A stretch of DNA of 64,000 nt from Tritrichomonas musculus. Its lineage: Eukaryota > Parabasalia > Tritrichomonadida > Tritrichomonadidae. The first letter of the stretch is position 1; every line of letters starts with the position of its first letter. The notes under the pieces are model-generated. The model made no database searches. It saw nothing but the letters and a program-made list of their open reading frames with translations, and was not told where the DNA came from. The position numbers were made by a program, and so were the translations under genes. Below, piece after piece: positions 33,093 through 42,093 of the stretch. The stretch spans positions 6,247,501 to 6,311,500 of the forward strand of contig JAPFFF010000005.1 of assembly GCA_039105265.1 (NCBI GenBank). Reading direction: 5' to 3'.

Positions 33093-34091
33093 TTACTCTG
33101 ATCTTGAAATAACAATCATAATAATTGCAGCGCAAGAAGCTAGAACAAACATCGGTAGTGAACTTGATCCCGTAGTTTGTTGACGGGAACGTTTGATTTC
33201 GCTAACAATTCTCTTTGTTCTCTCTGCTTCAGCTCTCATCTGTTGTACTTCATCTTGAATAGAAAAACGTTCTGGCTCAACAATTTCTGTAATTCGAGCA
33301 ATTTGGTCTGCGCTCGGTAAAGTTAATGGCGGTCTGTTAATTCTAGCACGTTCAACAACTTCTGAAAAATTCTGTGACGCGATTTTTAATTGCTCTAGTT
33401 TATCATGGATTGAATGATAAGCTTGAAAATTTTGAGGTGGAACAGCAACTAAATTTGTGTCCATTAAAGATAAAGACGGATTTGATGATGATGAAGGTGC
33501 GGTTGAATAAGATGCTGATCTTACTAACGCCCCAAAACCAAATTTGGGTACTGAAGAAGATGTAGATAATGCAATTTGGTTTGAATGTGCACCATCTGTA
33601 GCACTATTTGACGAGCCCGAATTGGAATTATTTGTAGATGATGAATAACCAAAAAGAGGGAAAATCGCATTGTAAAAGTCTCGTTCAATTTGATCCTTTA
33701 ATGTTCCGCCTTCGTAAATAACATCTATTATTAAATGTTCAATACATCCGCCTCCTTTGTTTTCAAAAGTATGAGTAACAGTAGCTGAAATAAATTTTAC
33801 ATTTGTATGAATGGTTGATTTAACTTGAATTGGGTCTGAATCAAGTTGAAATGATCGCTTTTCAGATACAGTAATTTCTTTTGATCCAATAATTGATTCT
33901 ATTGGTTCTGTCCACTGAACTATTATTGAATAGCGAATACTACATCTATCTTGTCGATTATAAAACCATTCTTTTAAATCATAGCCGTTTTCATTTGCAA
34001 GTGTCCTGTCAACATCAGAATTCAAAAGCCTCTGTTTTATATATTCAGATGCAGTTATATTTGGGTGAGAAAGTTGAAAAATCTCACGCAT
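33093..34091 (-). CDS. Tail-anchored membrane protein with possible VASt-like domain
   Basis: A 332-aa protein. Residues about 1-145 form a beta-rich domain. The pattern ITASEYIKQRLL, then WTEPIESIIGSKEITVSEKR, and a closing GGGCIEHLIIDVIYEGGTLKDQIE is reminiscent of VASt (StART-like) domains of GRAMD/Lam sterol-transfer proteins. The characteristic GC(x) strand before the amphipathic helix is part of that match. A Ser/Asn-rich linker (about 150-235) and a short coiled coil (about 265-310, QDEVQQMRAEAERTKRIVSE) follow. The last about 17 residues before the C-terminus form one membrane helix (MFVLASCAAIIMIVI) ending SRSE, so the protein is tail-anchored. A role at ER contact sites would follow from a VASt assignment but is inference. 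Confidence 0.65.
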   Translation of the reverse strand: MREIFQLSHPNITASEYIKQRLLNSDVDRTLANENGYDLKEWFYNRQDRCSIRYSIIVQWTEPIESIIGSKEITVSEKRSFQLDSDPIQVKSTIHTNVKFISATVTHTFENKGGGCIEHLIIDVIYEGGTLKDQIERDFYNAIFPLFGYSSSTNNSNSGSSNSATDGAHSNQIALSTSSSVPKFGFGALVRSASYSTAPSSSSNPSLSLMDTNLVAVPPQNFQAYHSIHDKLEQLKIASQNFSEVVERARINRPPLTLPSADQIARITEIVEPERFSIQDEVQQMRAEAERTKRIVSEIKRSRQQTTGSSSLPMFVLASCAAIIMIVISRSE

Positions 34092-34494
34092 TCAATATGT
34101 CTTTAGAAACAGAAAAATTGAAAACTTTATATTTTTAAATTATTAACCAATTATAAATTCAAACCTTCAATATTAATAAAAATCCATGAAACAAAAGATG
34201 ATAATATACAATTTTACAATGTTTTAAATGCCATGTTTTGATTATTTCATAATGCATGAACTTGGTTTAAAAATATTGCTTTGTATTTCGGAAAATATGC
34301 ATAAATAAAGATGATGAATTCATATAAAATTTGTTCGTTATTCAGAAAAAGTGGAAAGATAACGGAAATTATATAAATAAAAATATGACAATTATATGAT
34401 ATTATGAGGAAAAATAAAAATCAGTCTTATATATTAAATAGTGAACTTTTGATAAGATATTTTTTAAAAAATATATAATAATAATAAAATTTGC
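34092..34494. other. Short AT-rich intergenic region
   Basis: About 400 bp between the start of the tail-anchored protein gene and the stop of the karyopherin gene. No signals were recognised. Confidence 0.6.
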
Positions 34495-37400
34495 TCATGT
34501 GAAATGACTATCAACATGCTGAATATGAGTTTGTACTGATATAATAGAATGTTCATCTGAATTTAATTCTTTAGCAATTTCTTCATGTGGGATGCTCTTT
34601 AAAATATCAGAAAATAATTTCATATATTCAAGTTTGACATTTCTAATGAATTCATCATTTGAAGCAAAAATTGAAAGTCCAACTCTAAACATACAGCCAG
34701 CATCGAAGACCTCAGGCCATCTTCCTGTAGCATAAACGGCGAATTGTGCAACATATTCTAGATGTGGTGAATAAGGAACTGGAGGTAAGAAGCTTATTAC
34801 TAACTCAAATATTTCTTGAGTTACTTGAACATTGAATGTCATAACTACGCCGCACCATAAAACAACAGCAGATAAAACGAGGGATTCTTGATATTTTCCA
34901 TTGTTTTCTATCACTTCTTGAGTACTCTTAAGTAATGCTTGGATGTAGTCATTGTTATTAAGCATCGAGAGAGCTTGGTTGTGGCCTGTGTAAAGAAGAG
35001 TACTGATCGTATCATAAGAATATTCGCGTGTTTCACCAGATTTTGAGTTGATCAAGTGAGGGAAAACAATTTTTAATATATGAGCTGCTAATTCATCAAA
35101 TTGTGGATTATTATTGCATGATATGATGATGTTTGCGATTGCACTTGATGCTTGCGCTTGGGCAGCTTTTGTTGTCTTTATCAAATTATTCATCAATTCA
35201 ATGCCTTTTGGAGCTAATTGAAGTAACGTAGCACTCATATCTTCTGAAGATGAAAGCCATCCGTTTCCACCAAAATCATGAAAGAGTCGAAAAACAAGAG
35301 TTGTGATAGGAACAATAAACTCTTTTCGAAGAATGAATTTTTGCTTCTTAGTTTGCGAATGAATATCTCTGAAATTTCTGTCTGTGAATATCTCATTAAT
35401 AATGCTAAGTATATCATTTCCATATTTGGCTAGGAACGACGGTCCACACTTTGAGGCCATAACTTTTAGAGAAGTCCAAAATTTGACGCAACAGTCAAGA
35501 TCATTTTCATAAAGATCCATTTTGGTCCTAGCTTTGAAGTATAACTGAATTAGTTGATCTGGGTTTTTGTTGATTTTAATTAAACCAGGAACCATTTCGG
35601 CTACTGATGCGAAAAATCCACTTAATCCCAGTAGAAGCTCATCTTCATCTTCATCCTCAATAGATTTCTTGATAATATTTATAATTTCATCGCTCTGAGC
35701 AGCAAGCTCATTTGCATATGTACCAAAAATAGTAGCAATTGCATTGAAAGCTTCATTCCTCATATCCGAATAAAGGCTTAACTTTCTATGATTTTCTTGA
35801 GCTTCATTATCATTTTGATCATCTTCAAAGGCCCTTTGAACATTTTTTATATTTTCATACATATCTTGATCGTTAATAATTGAAATTAGAGATGTCAAAA
35901 TTTGTGGGCAAAATTGGGCAAACGATTGAGGATAAATATCAACAAAGTTTATAATGATTGTAGAACAAATGTGATCAAATTGCATATCTTTTTCTGGAAT
36001 TCCATTAATAATTGCTTGAACAAGTTGAGGAAGATCATCTTTGACAAGAGCTGCGAATTTAACTGCAAAAGTTGAAAAACAAAAGATGGAGCATTTGATG
36101 CATGATATATCATTTGATTGAAGAAGTTGAATGAGGAAAGGACGAAGTTGATTGAAGTATTCTGGTAGAATTAAATCAATAGTTAATATCAAATAGCTAA
36201 TACATTCTATTACTCGTTCAATATGATATTGAGTCGGACTTGATGTGAGCTGATTCATTAAGCAGTTCAATGAAAGTGAAGAATCAATTGGATTCTTTGA
36301 TGATTCATCATATATATCACGTAATGCATCAACGACAAAATCAAATTGAACAAAATTAAGAAGGCTTTGCTCGCATGTGAAAAGAAGATTGCATGCAATT
36401 GAGCTATTCTCTTTACTAAGGTTGCCAATAAACTTAGATACCATTTCTAAAACAATTGGATTTCCTGTTGAAATGGCTTTTACAATGAATTGTTGAATGC
36501 TATCAAATGATTCAATAATCGCATCAATGCAAAAACTTTGAATTGAGTCTAGAATCATAAAAACAGCAATCAAAGAATTTGGATCATTCATTGAATTAAG
36601 AGCATCAATAGCTGGAATAAATTTTTCTAAAATTTCAAATGGTTCAATTTCTTCAATAAGATTTAAACAGATATTTTTATAAATATCTTGTGGAGCATAA
36701 ATAGATTGAAGTTCTTCATTGAATTGAAAGAGCTCAATAGCAAAAATTGAGGTGTTTACAACATACGATAAAAAATCATTATATATTAAATCAGGTAAAG
36801 ACATGGCAACTGATTCAAGAACGGATATTGACGAATTTCTTGTGTTGATGTCAAAATTTCTATTGATGAGATTCACATTTATTTGTGGAATCATTGGTGT
36901 AAATAGTGTTGCAAAGTAGTTTGGCTGTTCTGATGCAAGTGATCCTACCAAATTAAAGTACTTCGAAACTTTTTCTTGAGCCTCTTGATCAGTATCGCCT
37001 TCACATCGAATTCCTGAAGGACCATAAATCCGTGGAAAAGTATTTTGGAGGTATTGTGTAATAATTCCGAATGATTCAAGCAGTTCATCGCTGTTGCCAA
37101 TAATTCCAATCACATTATCAAAAAAATTATAGGAGATGCGAAACAAATCAAAAGAAGATGCATTTAAATCTAGTGGTTCTTGAACATATTGAGCGCAAGT
37201 ATTAATGATGAGTTTTAATATCTCAATAGGATATAATTCGATATGTTGGCCATCAATTAAACGCGAAATAAAATATATACCTATAGGTATAGAATTTGGA
37301 TCTTGGCTTTGTAGTAATTGAATTGCTATATTTAAATGGTCATTATAAGATAAATTTTGGAAGAACATCATATTTTCAACTAGGAGATCGCAGAGTATCA

Positions 37401-37695
37401 TTTTAGAATTGACACTAACCTCACTCTGAAGTAAATTAATAACATTTTGAGATATAGTTGTAAAAACATCTCTATTTTGAGTTAATGCATCTCTATGAGT
37501 CTTTATGAGACTATAAATATATACAATTGAATATCCTTTTATTTTAGCATCAGGTACTGTATTTGCTATGTTTAAAAAGGCCAAAATTGAATCTGATGAT
37601 TTAAAAATTTCATTCATTTTTGCTGATGCTTCATTCATTTGTTGAACATCATTAGAAAACATTTGCTGCCATAGATCAAGAATTATTTGCTCCAT
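34495..37695 (-). CDS. Importin-beta-like karyopherin (importin-4/5 type)
   Basis: The 1,066-aa all-helical protein is built of HEAT-like repeats throughout, the normal size for beta-karyopherins of the importin-5/Kap121-Kap123 group (about 1,100 aa). The N-terminus (LWQQMFSNDVQQMNEASAKM, then VYIYSLIKTHRDALTQN) resembles the importin-beta N-terminal Ran-binding repeats. An acidic loop (EDEDEDELL) and the preceding block DMRNEAFNAIATIFGTYA match the central region of importin-4/5, where an acidic insertion is usual. It would carry cargo such as ribosomal proteins or histones through nuclear pores under RanGTP control. The adjacent ribosomal protein gene is on the same strand but is probably an unrelated neighbour. 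Confidence 0.85.
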   Translation of the reverse strand: MEQIILDLWQQMFSNDVQQMNEASAKMNEIFKSSDSILAFLNIANTVPDAKIKGYSIVYIYSLIKTHRDALTQNRDVFTTISQNVINLLQSEVSVNSKMILCDLLVENMMFFQNLSYNDHLNIAIQLLQSQDPNSIPIGIYFISRLIDGQHIELYPIEILKLIINTCAQYVQEPLDLNASSFDLFRISYNFFDNVIGIIGNSDELLESFGIITQYLQNTFPRIYGPSGIRCEGDTDQEAQEKVSKYFNLVGSLASEQPNYFATLFTPMIPQINVNLINRNFDINTRNSSISVLESVAMSLPDLIYNDFLSYVVNTSIFAIELFQFNEELQSIYAPQDIYKNICLNLIEEIEPFEILEKFIPAIDALNSMNDPNSLIAVFMILDSIQSFCIDAIIESFDSIQQFIVKAISTGNPIVLEMVSKFIGNLSKENSSIACNLLFTCEQSLLNFVQFDFVVDALRDIYDESSKNPIDSSLSLNCLMNQLTSSPTQYHIERVIECISYLILTIDLILPEYFNQLRPFLIQLLQSNDISCIKCSIFCFSTFAVKFAALVKDDLPQLVQAIINGIPEKDMQFDHICSTIIINFVDIYPQSFAQFCPQILTSLISIINDQDMYENIKNVQRAFEDDQNDNEAQENHRKLSLYSDMRNEAFNAIATIFGTYANELAAQSDEIINIIKKSIEDEDEDELLLGLSGFFASVAEMVPGLIKINKNPDQLIQLYFKARTKMDLYENDLDCCVKFWTSLKVMASKCGPSFLAKYGNDILSIINEIFTDRNFRDIHSQTKKQKFILRKEFIVPITTLVFRLFHDFGGNGWLSSSEDMSATLLQLAPKGIELMNNLIKTTKAAQAQASSAIANIIISCNNNPQFDELAAHILKIVFPHLINSKSGETREYSYDTISTLLYTGHNQALSMLNNNDYIQALLKSTQEVIENNGKYQESLVLSAVVLWCGVVMTFNVQVTQEIFELVISFLPPVPYSPHLEYVAQFAVYATGRWPEVFDAGCMFRVGLSIFASNDEFIRNVKLEYMKLFSDILKSIPHEEIAKELNSDEHSIISVQTHIQHVDSHFT

Positions 37696-37982
37696 ACTTC
37701 AAATATAACTCTATGTTTCTTGATTTAGTACTTTGAATGCTTGTTTGGTTGACCAAAATCTTAAAAAATTCTAAGAAATTTTCTCAGAACAGAGCAATCA
37801 AAACAATGACAAAATACGATTATATGGTCCAACAAATAATGTCGGAAAGGGCATCAGAACTTAAATATCTTAGAAAAAAATAGCAAAAAAGAATAATATA
37901 AAAAAAAAAATATTGGAAATGTAAAAAAATTGTAAGATTTTATATAGGAAAACTTTTAGGAATGAAATAATTAAACAATTCC

Positions 37983-38171
37983 TTACTGGGAATGTGAGTT
38001 TGGACCAAGTTTCCTCTTGGCATCTGGGTTGACGGCAAGGAATCTCTTGTTATAAAGCTTCCTTATGCGAGCGCGGCCACGGACTGGCTTTGGCTTTTCC
38101 AATTTTTGGACTTTAGGAGTGTTGTTACGAACTTTACCTGCTTGGGCAAGGGAGCCATGAACTTTTCCCAT
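37983..38171 (-). CDS. RPS30: 40S ribosomal protein eS30 (no ubiquitin-like fusion)
   Basis: The 62-aa basic protein matches eS30 end to end: [20 protein letters not shown], then the [17 protein letters not shown] core and a KLGPNS C-terminus. eS30 sits near the A-site side of the small subunit. In animals it is made as a fusion to a ubiquitin-like FUBI domain. Here the ATG directly precedes the ribosomal sequence, so there is no fusion. It is transcribed divergently from the PDE gene, with 230 bp between start codons. Confidence 0.95.
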   Translation of the reverse strand: MGKVHGSLAQAGKVRNNTPKVQKLEKPKPVRGRARIRKLYNKRFLAVNPDAKRKLGPNSHSQ

Positions 38172-38401
38172 TTCTTCTGAAAGGCCACATTAACCGTAGA
38201 AAATAACGGTTAGTCTCTCAAATTTTTTTCGAACAAATTTATTAAACTTTTTGATAAGTTATTTTAAGATATAAATTTTCTCCCATAAATTATTATTATC
38301 ATAATTATTTTTATTAATAATCCAAGTTGGTTTAAAAAACGAATAATGTTTGAATGTTCACAAAATTCAGAAAACTTTTTGTACGTTTTGAAATTTTAGA
38401 G

Positions 38402-41400
38402 ATGTCTTCTGCGAATTCTAGGCTTAAGACAGCCTCTGGTGCTCGCCCGCTTTCTTCAATTGGAACTGAAAAAACTAAAACAAGTCATGGAACTCGAAAA
38501 CCAAAAAATCAGTCGGCGCCTGTTGAAAAATTGCGTAATCTCACCAAAACTAATCAAGAAATTGCAATGAAAATCTCAAATTTGGAATCTGACAGAGATA
38601 AACTTCTTGAAAGAATTCAAGCTCTTCAAGACCATTTAATACAAGATCAAGATTTAATTTCAGGATTAAAATCGCAACTTTCTCAATTAACAAAAGGCAC
38701 ATCGAATCTTACGACGGCAAATAATATATCTTATCATGATGATGAAACGACGGATACAGTAAAATCTGATTTAATTTCTCCAGCCAATTGTATTTCATTT
38801 CTTCAAAACAGGCCAATGATACTCACCTACTTTTTAGGATTTGATGATGACTTTATTAAATTCAATAATAGCATTGATTCCGAAACGCAATCCATTTTCA
38901 TCTCTAAATCAGCGCAACAACTAAATCGCTTTTTCTCATGTTTTTCACTTTTTCAGATACTTATACAAAAAGTTCAGAGTTTTGAATTTATGGAAATATG
39001 TAAAGAAAAGATGAAAGAAATGTTTGATTCAATCTCAATTATTATCATCATCAAAGAGCCAAAAACAACCAAATTTCAATGTTTGTTTGATGACAAAGAA
39101 ATGTTATATGAAATTAACGAGAAAACTTCAATGATTTCAGCGTCTCTTAACAGTCAAGAAGTTGTCATGCAGAATCAAAATCGTTTATCAGAATCTCTTC
39201 GTGTTGACGTTATTTTAAATCCGAATTGTCATCCAACAATCATTCTTCCTTTTGGCCAAGAATCTGCCATTTTATTCATCTCTCAAAAAGTGGGAGACGA
39301 CAAGAATTTCTCTCCAGAAGACCAAATTGTTTCGATCTTTCTTTCTGAGTTACTCAGACCTCTCTTTGACGAGCATCTTCGATTTCTGAATCTGATGAAA
39401 GAAGCTGAATTGAGAAGAAGCATTTCGTCATTTCAAAAAGAAGTCATTTCGAAAAAAAATCTTCAACTTCTTCTTCCATACTTATTTGAAGTTATAACCA
39501 ACTTTACTGCAGCAAATGACGTTAATTTGTTCATTGTTGGTGATAATTCATTTTATTCATTCGAAGTTGAAAATGAAGAAATGAAGAAGAAAAATCATCC
39601 TTTCACTGGGATTCCAAAGATGATCATTGAAACGAAGAAAAAATACATCACAGAAAAAATGAGCCAGCAAGATAATCATTGCTTTGATCCTGTCATTGAC
39701 ATGTGGGGTTTAAACAAGTGCTTTGCTGCCTTTCCGATCTTCATGAACAACAAAGAAGCAATCGCTGTTCTAGCCATGATTGACAAGAATCAATCAAACT
39801 CATTCAATCAGTATGAAATAGAGTTCTTGGAAGCAATATCGATCTCACTTGGAATTGTTCTTCCAAAGTGCATTGAATCTTCTGGTGAATCGCCTCAAAA
39901 TCTGCCAATTGTTAACTTGAAAAAGTTGACAGAAACCGTTTCTTCATTGAATAAAGAAATGGTCAATAATGGAAATGAGTCGATTTCACAAATGGCGAAA
40001 GACATTCATAATATTTTCAATTGTGAATGGTTGACGATATATTCAAAGAACCAAAGAAATTTTGTGAAACGGTTATTAACGCTTCACAATGGTGAAAAAA
40101 TTGAAAAATCAGTTCTTTTGGATGAATCGTCAAATGCCATTTTTAATAGAGAAAACTTGATCGCTGAAACTGATGAGGCCAAAATATCGGCCTTGTTTAA
40201 ATTGATAATAACGGTTAACCATTCATTGTTGTTTGCTCATGATGATAAAATTGCAATTTTCTGCTTCAATTGCTGTTCAGCTGATGAGATTCATAAATCA
40301 ATAATGAACTCGTGTTTGACAGCGATTTCTTATTCAATTGAAATTGAGTCAACTAAACAAGAAATAACCGATAACCGAAATTGTGGAGTATCGCTTCGAA
40401 ACGTCTTCGATGTCACAACAACTGCCATGCAGAATGAGAATCCATTTCTTTCACTTTTGACGATGGTTTGTGATTTGATATCGATGACAACTTTTTGTCT
40501 CTTTCGTCACGAAAAAAGCAAAGATAGTTATTCAATTTTTATGCATGGAAAAGACGTTAAAGAAGGTAATATAGAATTTTCAGATCCCTTCATGAATTAT
40601 GCTTCAAATGTGCAAGAAAAGCCTTCTTTAATTGATAAGTTTACCTCTTCTCCGTATTGTTCTTCAAGCATCACAAACTTCTTCCCTTTCTTCACGCATG
40701 TCATTGTTTTTCCAATTGATTTTCCGAGTGTTTTTCTCGTTTTCGCTGGGGAATCGGTGACAATAAACTATGAGTCATTGCTTCAGTATTTCGCACCGAT
40801 TATTATTTGCCTATATAAAAACCACAAGTTACAAAACGAGCCAGTGAAAGAGACTCATGTAACTCGCCATAATGAATATTTGAATCTTAATTTGGTCGAT
40901 GCTGAAATATCGGCCAGACTTTTTTCTGTGAAGAAGTTTAATGAAGTCCATCTTGTTGGCATTGTAGTAAAGATGTTCGAGAATCTTGATTTATTAACAT
41001 CCATGAAAATCGTTGAACCTTCTGACTTTTTGACAGCTATTTTGTCAATTCGTGAAGCTTACTTAGAAAACCCAAATCCTTTTCACAATTGGCATCATGC
41101 TGTTGACACCACGCAGTTTATATATAGCTGTTTGTTAAGAGGAAGAATGAGAAGGTATTTCAGGCCAATTCAAATAGCTGCACTTTTAATGGCGTCTCTT
41201 TGTCACGACATCGGCCATAAAGGTTTGAATACCACCTTTCATTTGAAGGCAAAAACAAGCATTTTTTACACTTTTGGAGAACAAAGTCCACTTGAGAGAT
41301 ATCATGCAACTAGAGCTATTCAAATTCTTCAAAATTCTCCAATTTATGAAGGAATTGATAATCCTACTTTTTGGAACTTTTTTGTGAATTCTATCGTTGC

Positions 41401-41848
41401 TACCGATATGGTTAGACATTTTGAATTTATTGAAAATTTTAAGGCTATTTATAATCGTTTTGAATTCGGAAATGAACTACACCAACTAACTCTCGCTCAG
41501 TTTCTAATCAAATGTGGAAATGTGGCAAATACTACAAGAACTTTCGACGTCGCTTTTCAATTCGGTCAAGGTTTGCTTGACGAATATAAAAATCAATCAG
41601 AAAAGGAAAAAGAAATTAATGTCGAATTAACAAAATTTTCTGATGTCGGTGATTTTAAGGATGGCGTTACTTCACTTTGGGCCATTGAAATTTCTTTTTA
41701 CACTGGAATTGTCGCTCCAATGTACAAATTATTACAAACAATGGTTCCTGATTTAGCTGATTTTAAGCTTCAGATGGAAGATAATAAAAGGCAATGGGAG
41801 GAATACGGTAAAAAACAGATTCAAAAAGAAAAAGAAACTGAAACTTAA
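38402..41848 (+). CDS. GAF-domain cyclic nucleotide phosphodiesterase-like protein, catalytic site altered
   Basis: The start at 38402 (MSSANSRL) is preferred over an in-frame ATG at 38354, because the extra 16 codons overlap AT-rich promoter-like DNA (AAAACTTTTTG at 38371). The 1,148-aa protein has an N-terminal coiled coil (about 50-100), then GAF-like regulatory domains to about residue 830, and a class I PDE HD-type domain (about 840-1130). Metal-site motifs HNWHH (H895-H899) and CHDIGH (H935, D936) are intact, as are LERYH and IVATDM. Two key positions differ from canonical PDEs. The ADxS Asp is Asn1040 (KCGNVAN), and the invariant purine-binding Gln appears to be Glu1096. Cyclic nucleotide hydrolysis is therefore uncertain. 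It could be a pseudoenzyme sensor. Confidence 0.88.
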   Translation: MSSANSRLKTASGARPLSSIGTEKTKTSHGTRKPKNQSAPVEKLRNLTKTNQEIAMKISNLESDRDKLLERIQALQDHLIQDQDLISGLKSQLSQLTKGTSNLTTANNISYHDDETTDTVKSDLISPANCISFLQNRPMILTYFLGFDDDFIKFNNSIDSETQSIFISKSAQQLNRFFSCFSLFQILIQKVQSFEFMEICKEKMKEMFDSISIIIIIKEPKTTKFQCLFDDKEMLYEINEKTSMISASLNSQEVVMQNQNRLSESLRVDVILNPNCHPTIILPFGQESAILFISQKVGDDKNFSPEDQIVSIFLSELLRPLFDEHLRFLNLMKEAELRRSISSFQKEVISKKNLQLLLPYLFEVITNFTAANDVNLFIVGDNSFYSFEVENEEMKKKNHPFTGIPKMIIETKKKYITEKMSQQDNHCFDPVIDMWGLNKCFAAFPIFMNNKEAIAVLAMIDKNQSNSFNQYEIEFLEAISISLGIVLPKCIESSGESPQNLPIVNLKKLTETVSSLNKEMVNNGNESISQMAKDIHNIFNCEWLTIYSKNQRNFVKRLLTLHNGEKIEKSVLLDESSNAIFNRENLIAETDEAKISALFKLIITVNHSLLFAHDDKIAIFCFNCCSADEIHKSIMNSCLTAISYSIEIESTKQEITDNRNCGVSLRNVFDVTTTAMQNENPFLSLLTMVCDLISMTTFCLFRHEKSKDSYSIFMHGKDVKEGNIEFSDPFMNYASNVQEKPSLIDKFTSSPYCSSSITNFFPFFTHVIVFPIDFPSVFLVFAGESVTINYESLLQYFAPIIICLYKNHKLQNEPVKETHVTRHNEYLNLNLVDAEISARLFSVKKFNEVHLVGIVVKMFENLDLLTSMKIVEPSDFLTAILSIREAYLENPNPFHNWHHAVDTTQFIYSCLLRGRMRRYFRPIQIAALLMASLCHDIGHKGLNTTFHLKAKTSIFYTFGEQSPLERYHATRAIQILQNSPIYEGIDNPTFWNFFVNSIVATDMVRHFEFIENFKAIYNRFEFGNELHQLTLAQFLIKCGNVANTTRTFDVAFQFGQGLLDEYKNQSEKEKEINVELTKFSDVGDFKDGVTSLWAIEISFYTGIVAPMYKLLQTMVPDLADFKLQMEDNKRQWEEYGKKQIQKEKETET

Positions 41849-42093
41849 TATTTTTATCTATATTATTTATTGTAATTTAAATTTGATTTGTTTTAGAATT
41901 ATATATAATTTAGTGGTAATGTAAAAGTATATTGTGTGTGTGTGTGTGTGTTTTTACTCATCTATTTCTTTTTTCTACAGATTTTCTAAAAAAACATATT
42001 TGAATGCATATTTGGCTGTTTGCATTTTACCAGTGATTTGCCTCTTCAGCAGAATCGTTTTTGCAAATATAATTATAGCAAGTGGTCCAAATA
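41849..42093. other. Short intergenic region with a TG microsatellite
   Basis: The spacer separates the convergent 3' ends of the PDE gene and the F5/8C pseudogene. It holds a TG run at 41933-41951. Confidence 0.6.
41933..41951. repeat. TG dinucleotide microsatellite
   Basis: About nine uninterrupted TG units located 85 bp after the PDE stop codon. Confidence 0.95.

Noticed and set aside
38354..38401. N-terminal 16-codon extension of the PDE gene
   Set aside because: It overlaps the AAAACTTTTTG motif and adds a Phe/Arg/Lys-rich leader. The second ATG looks like the true start.
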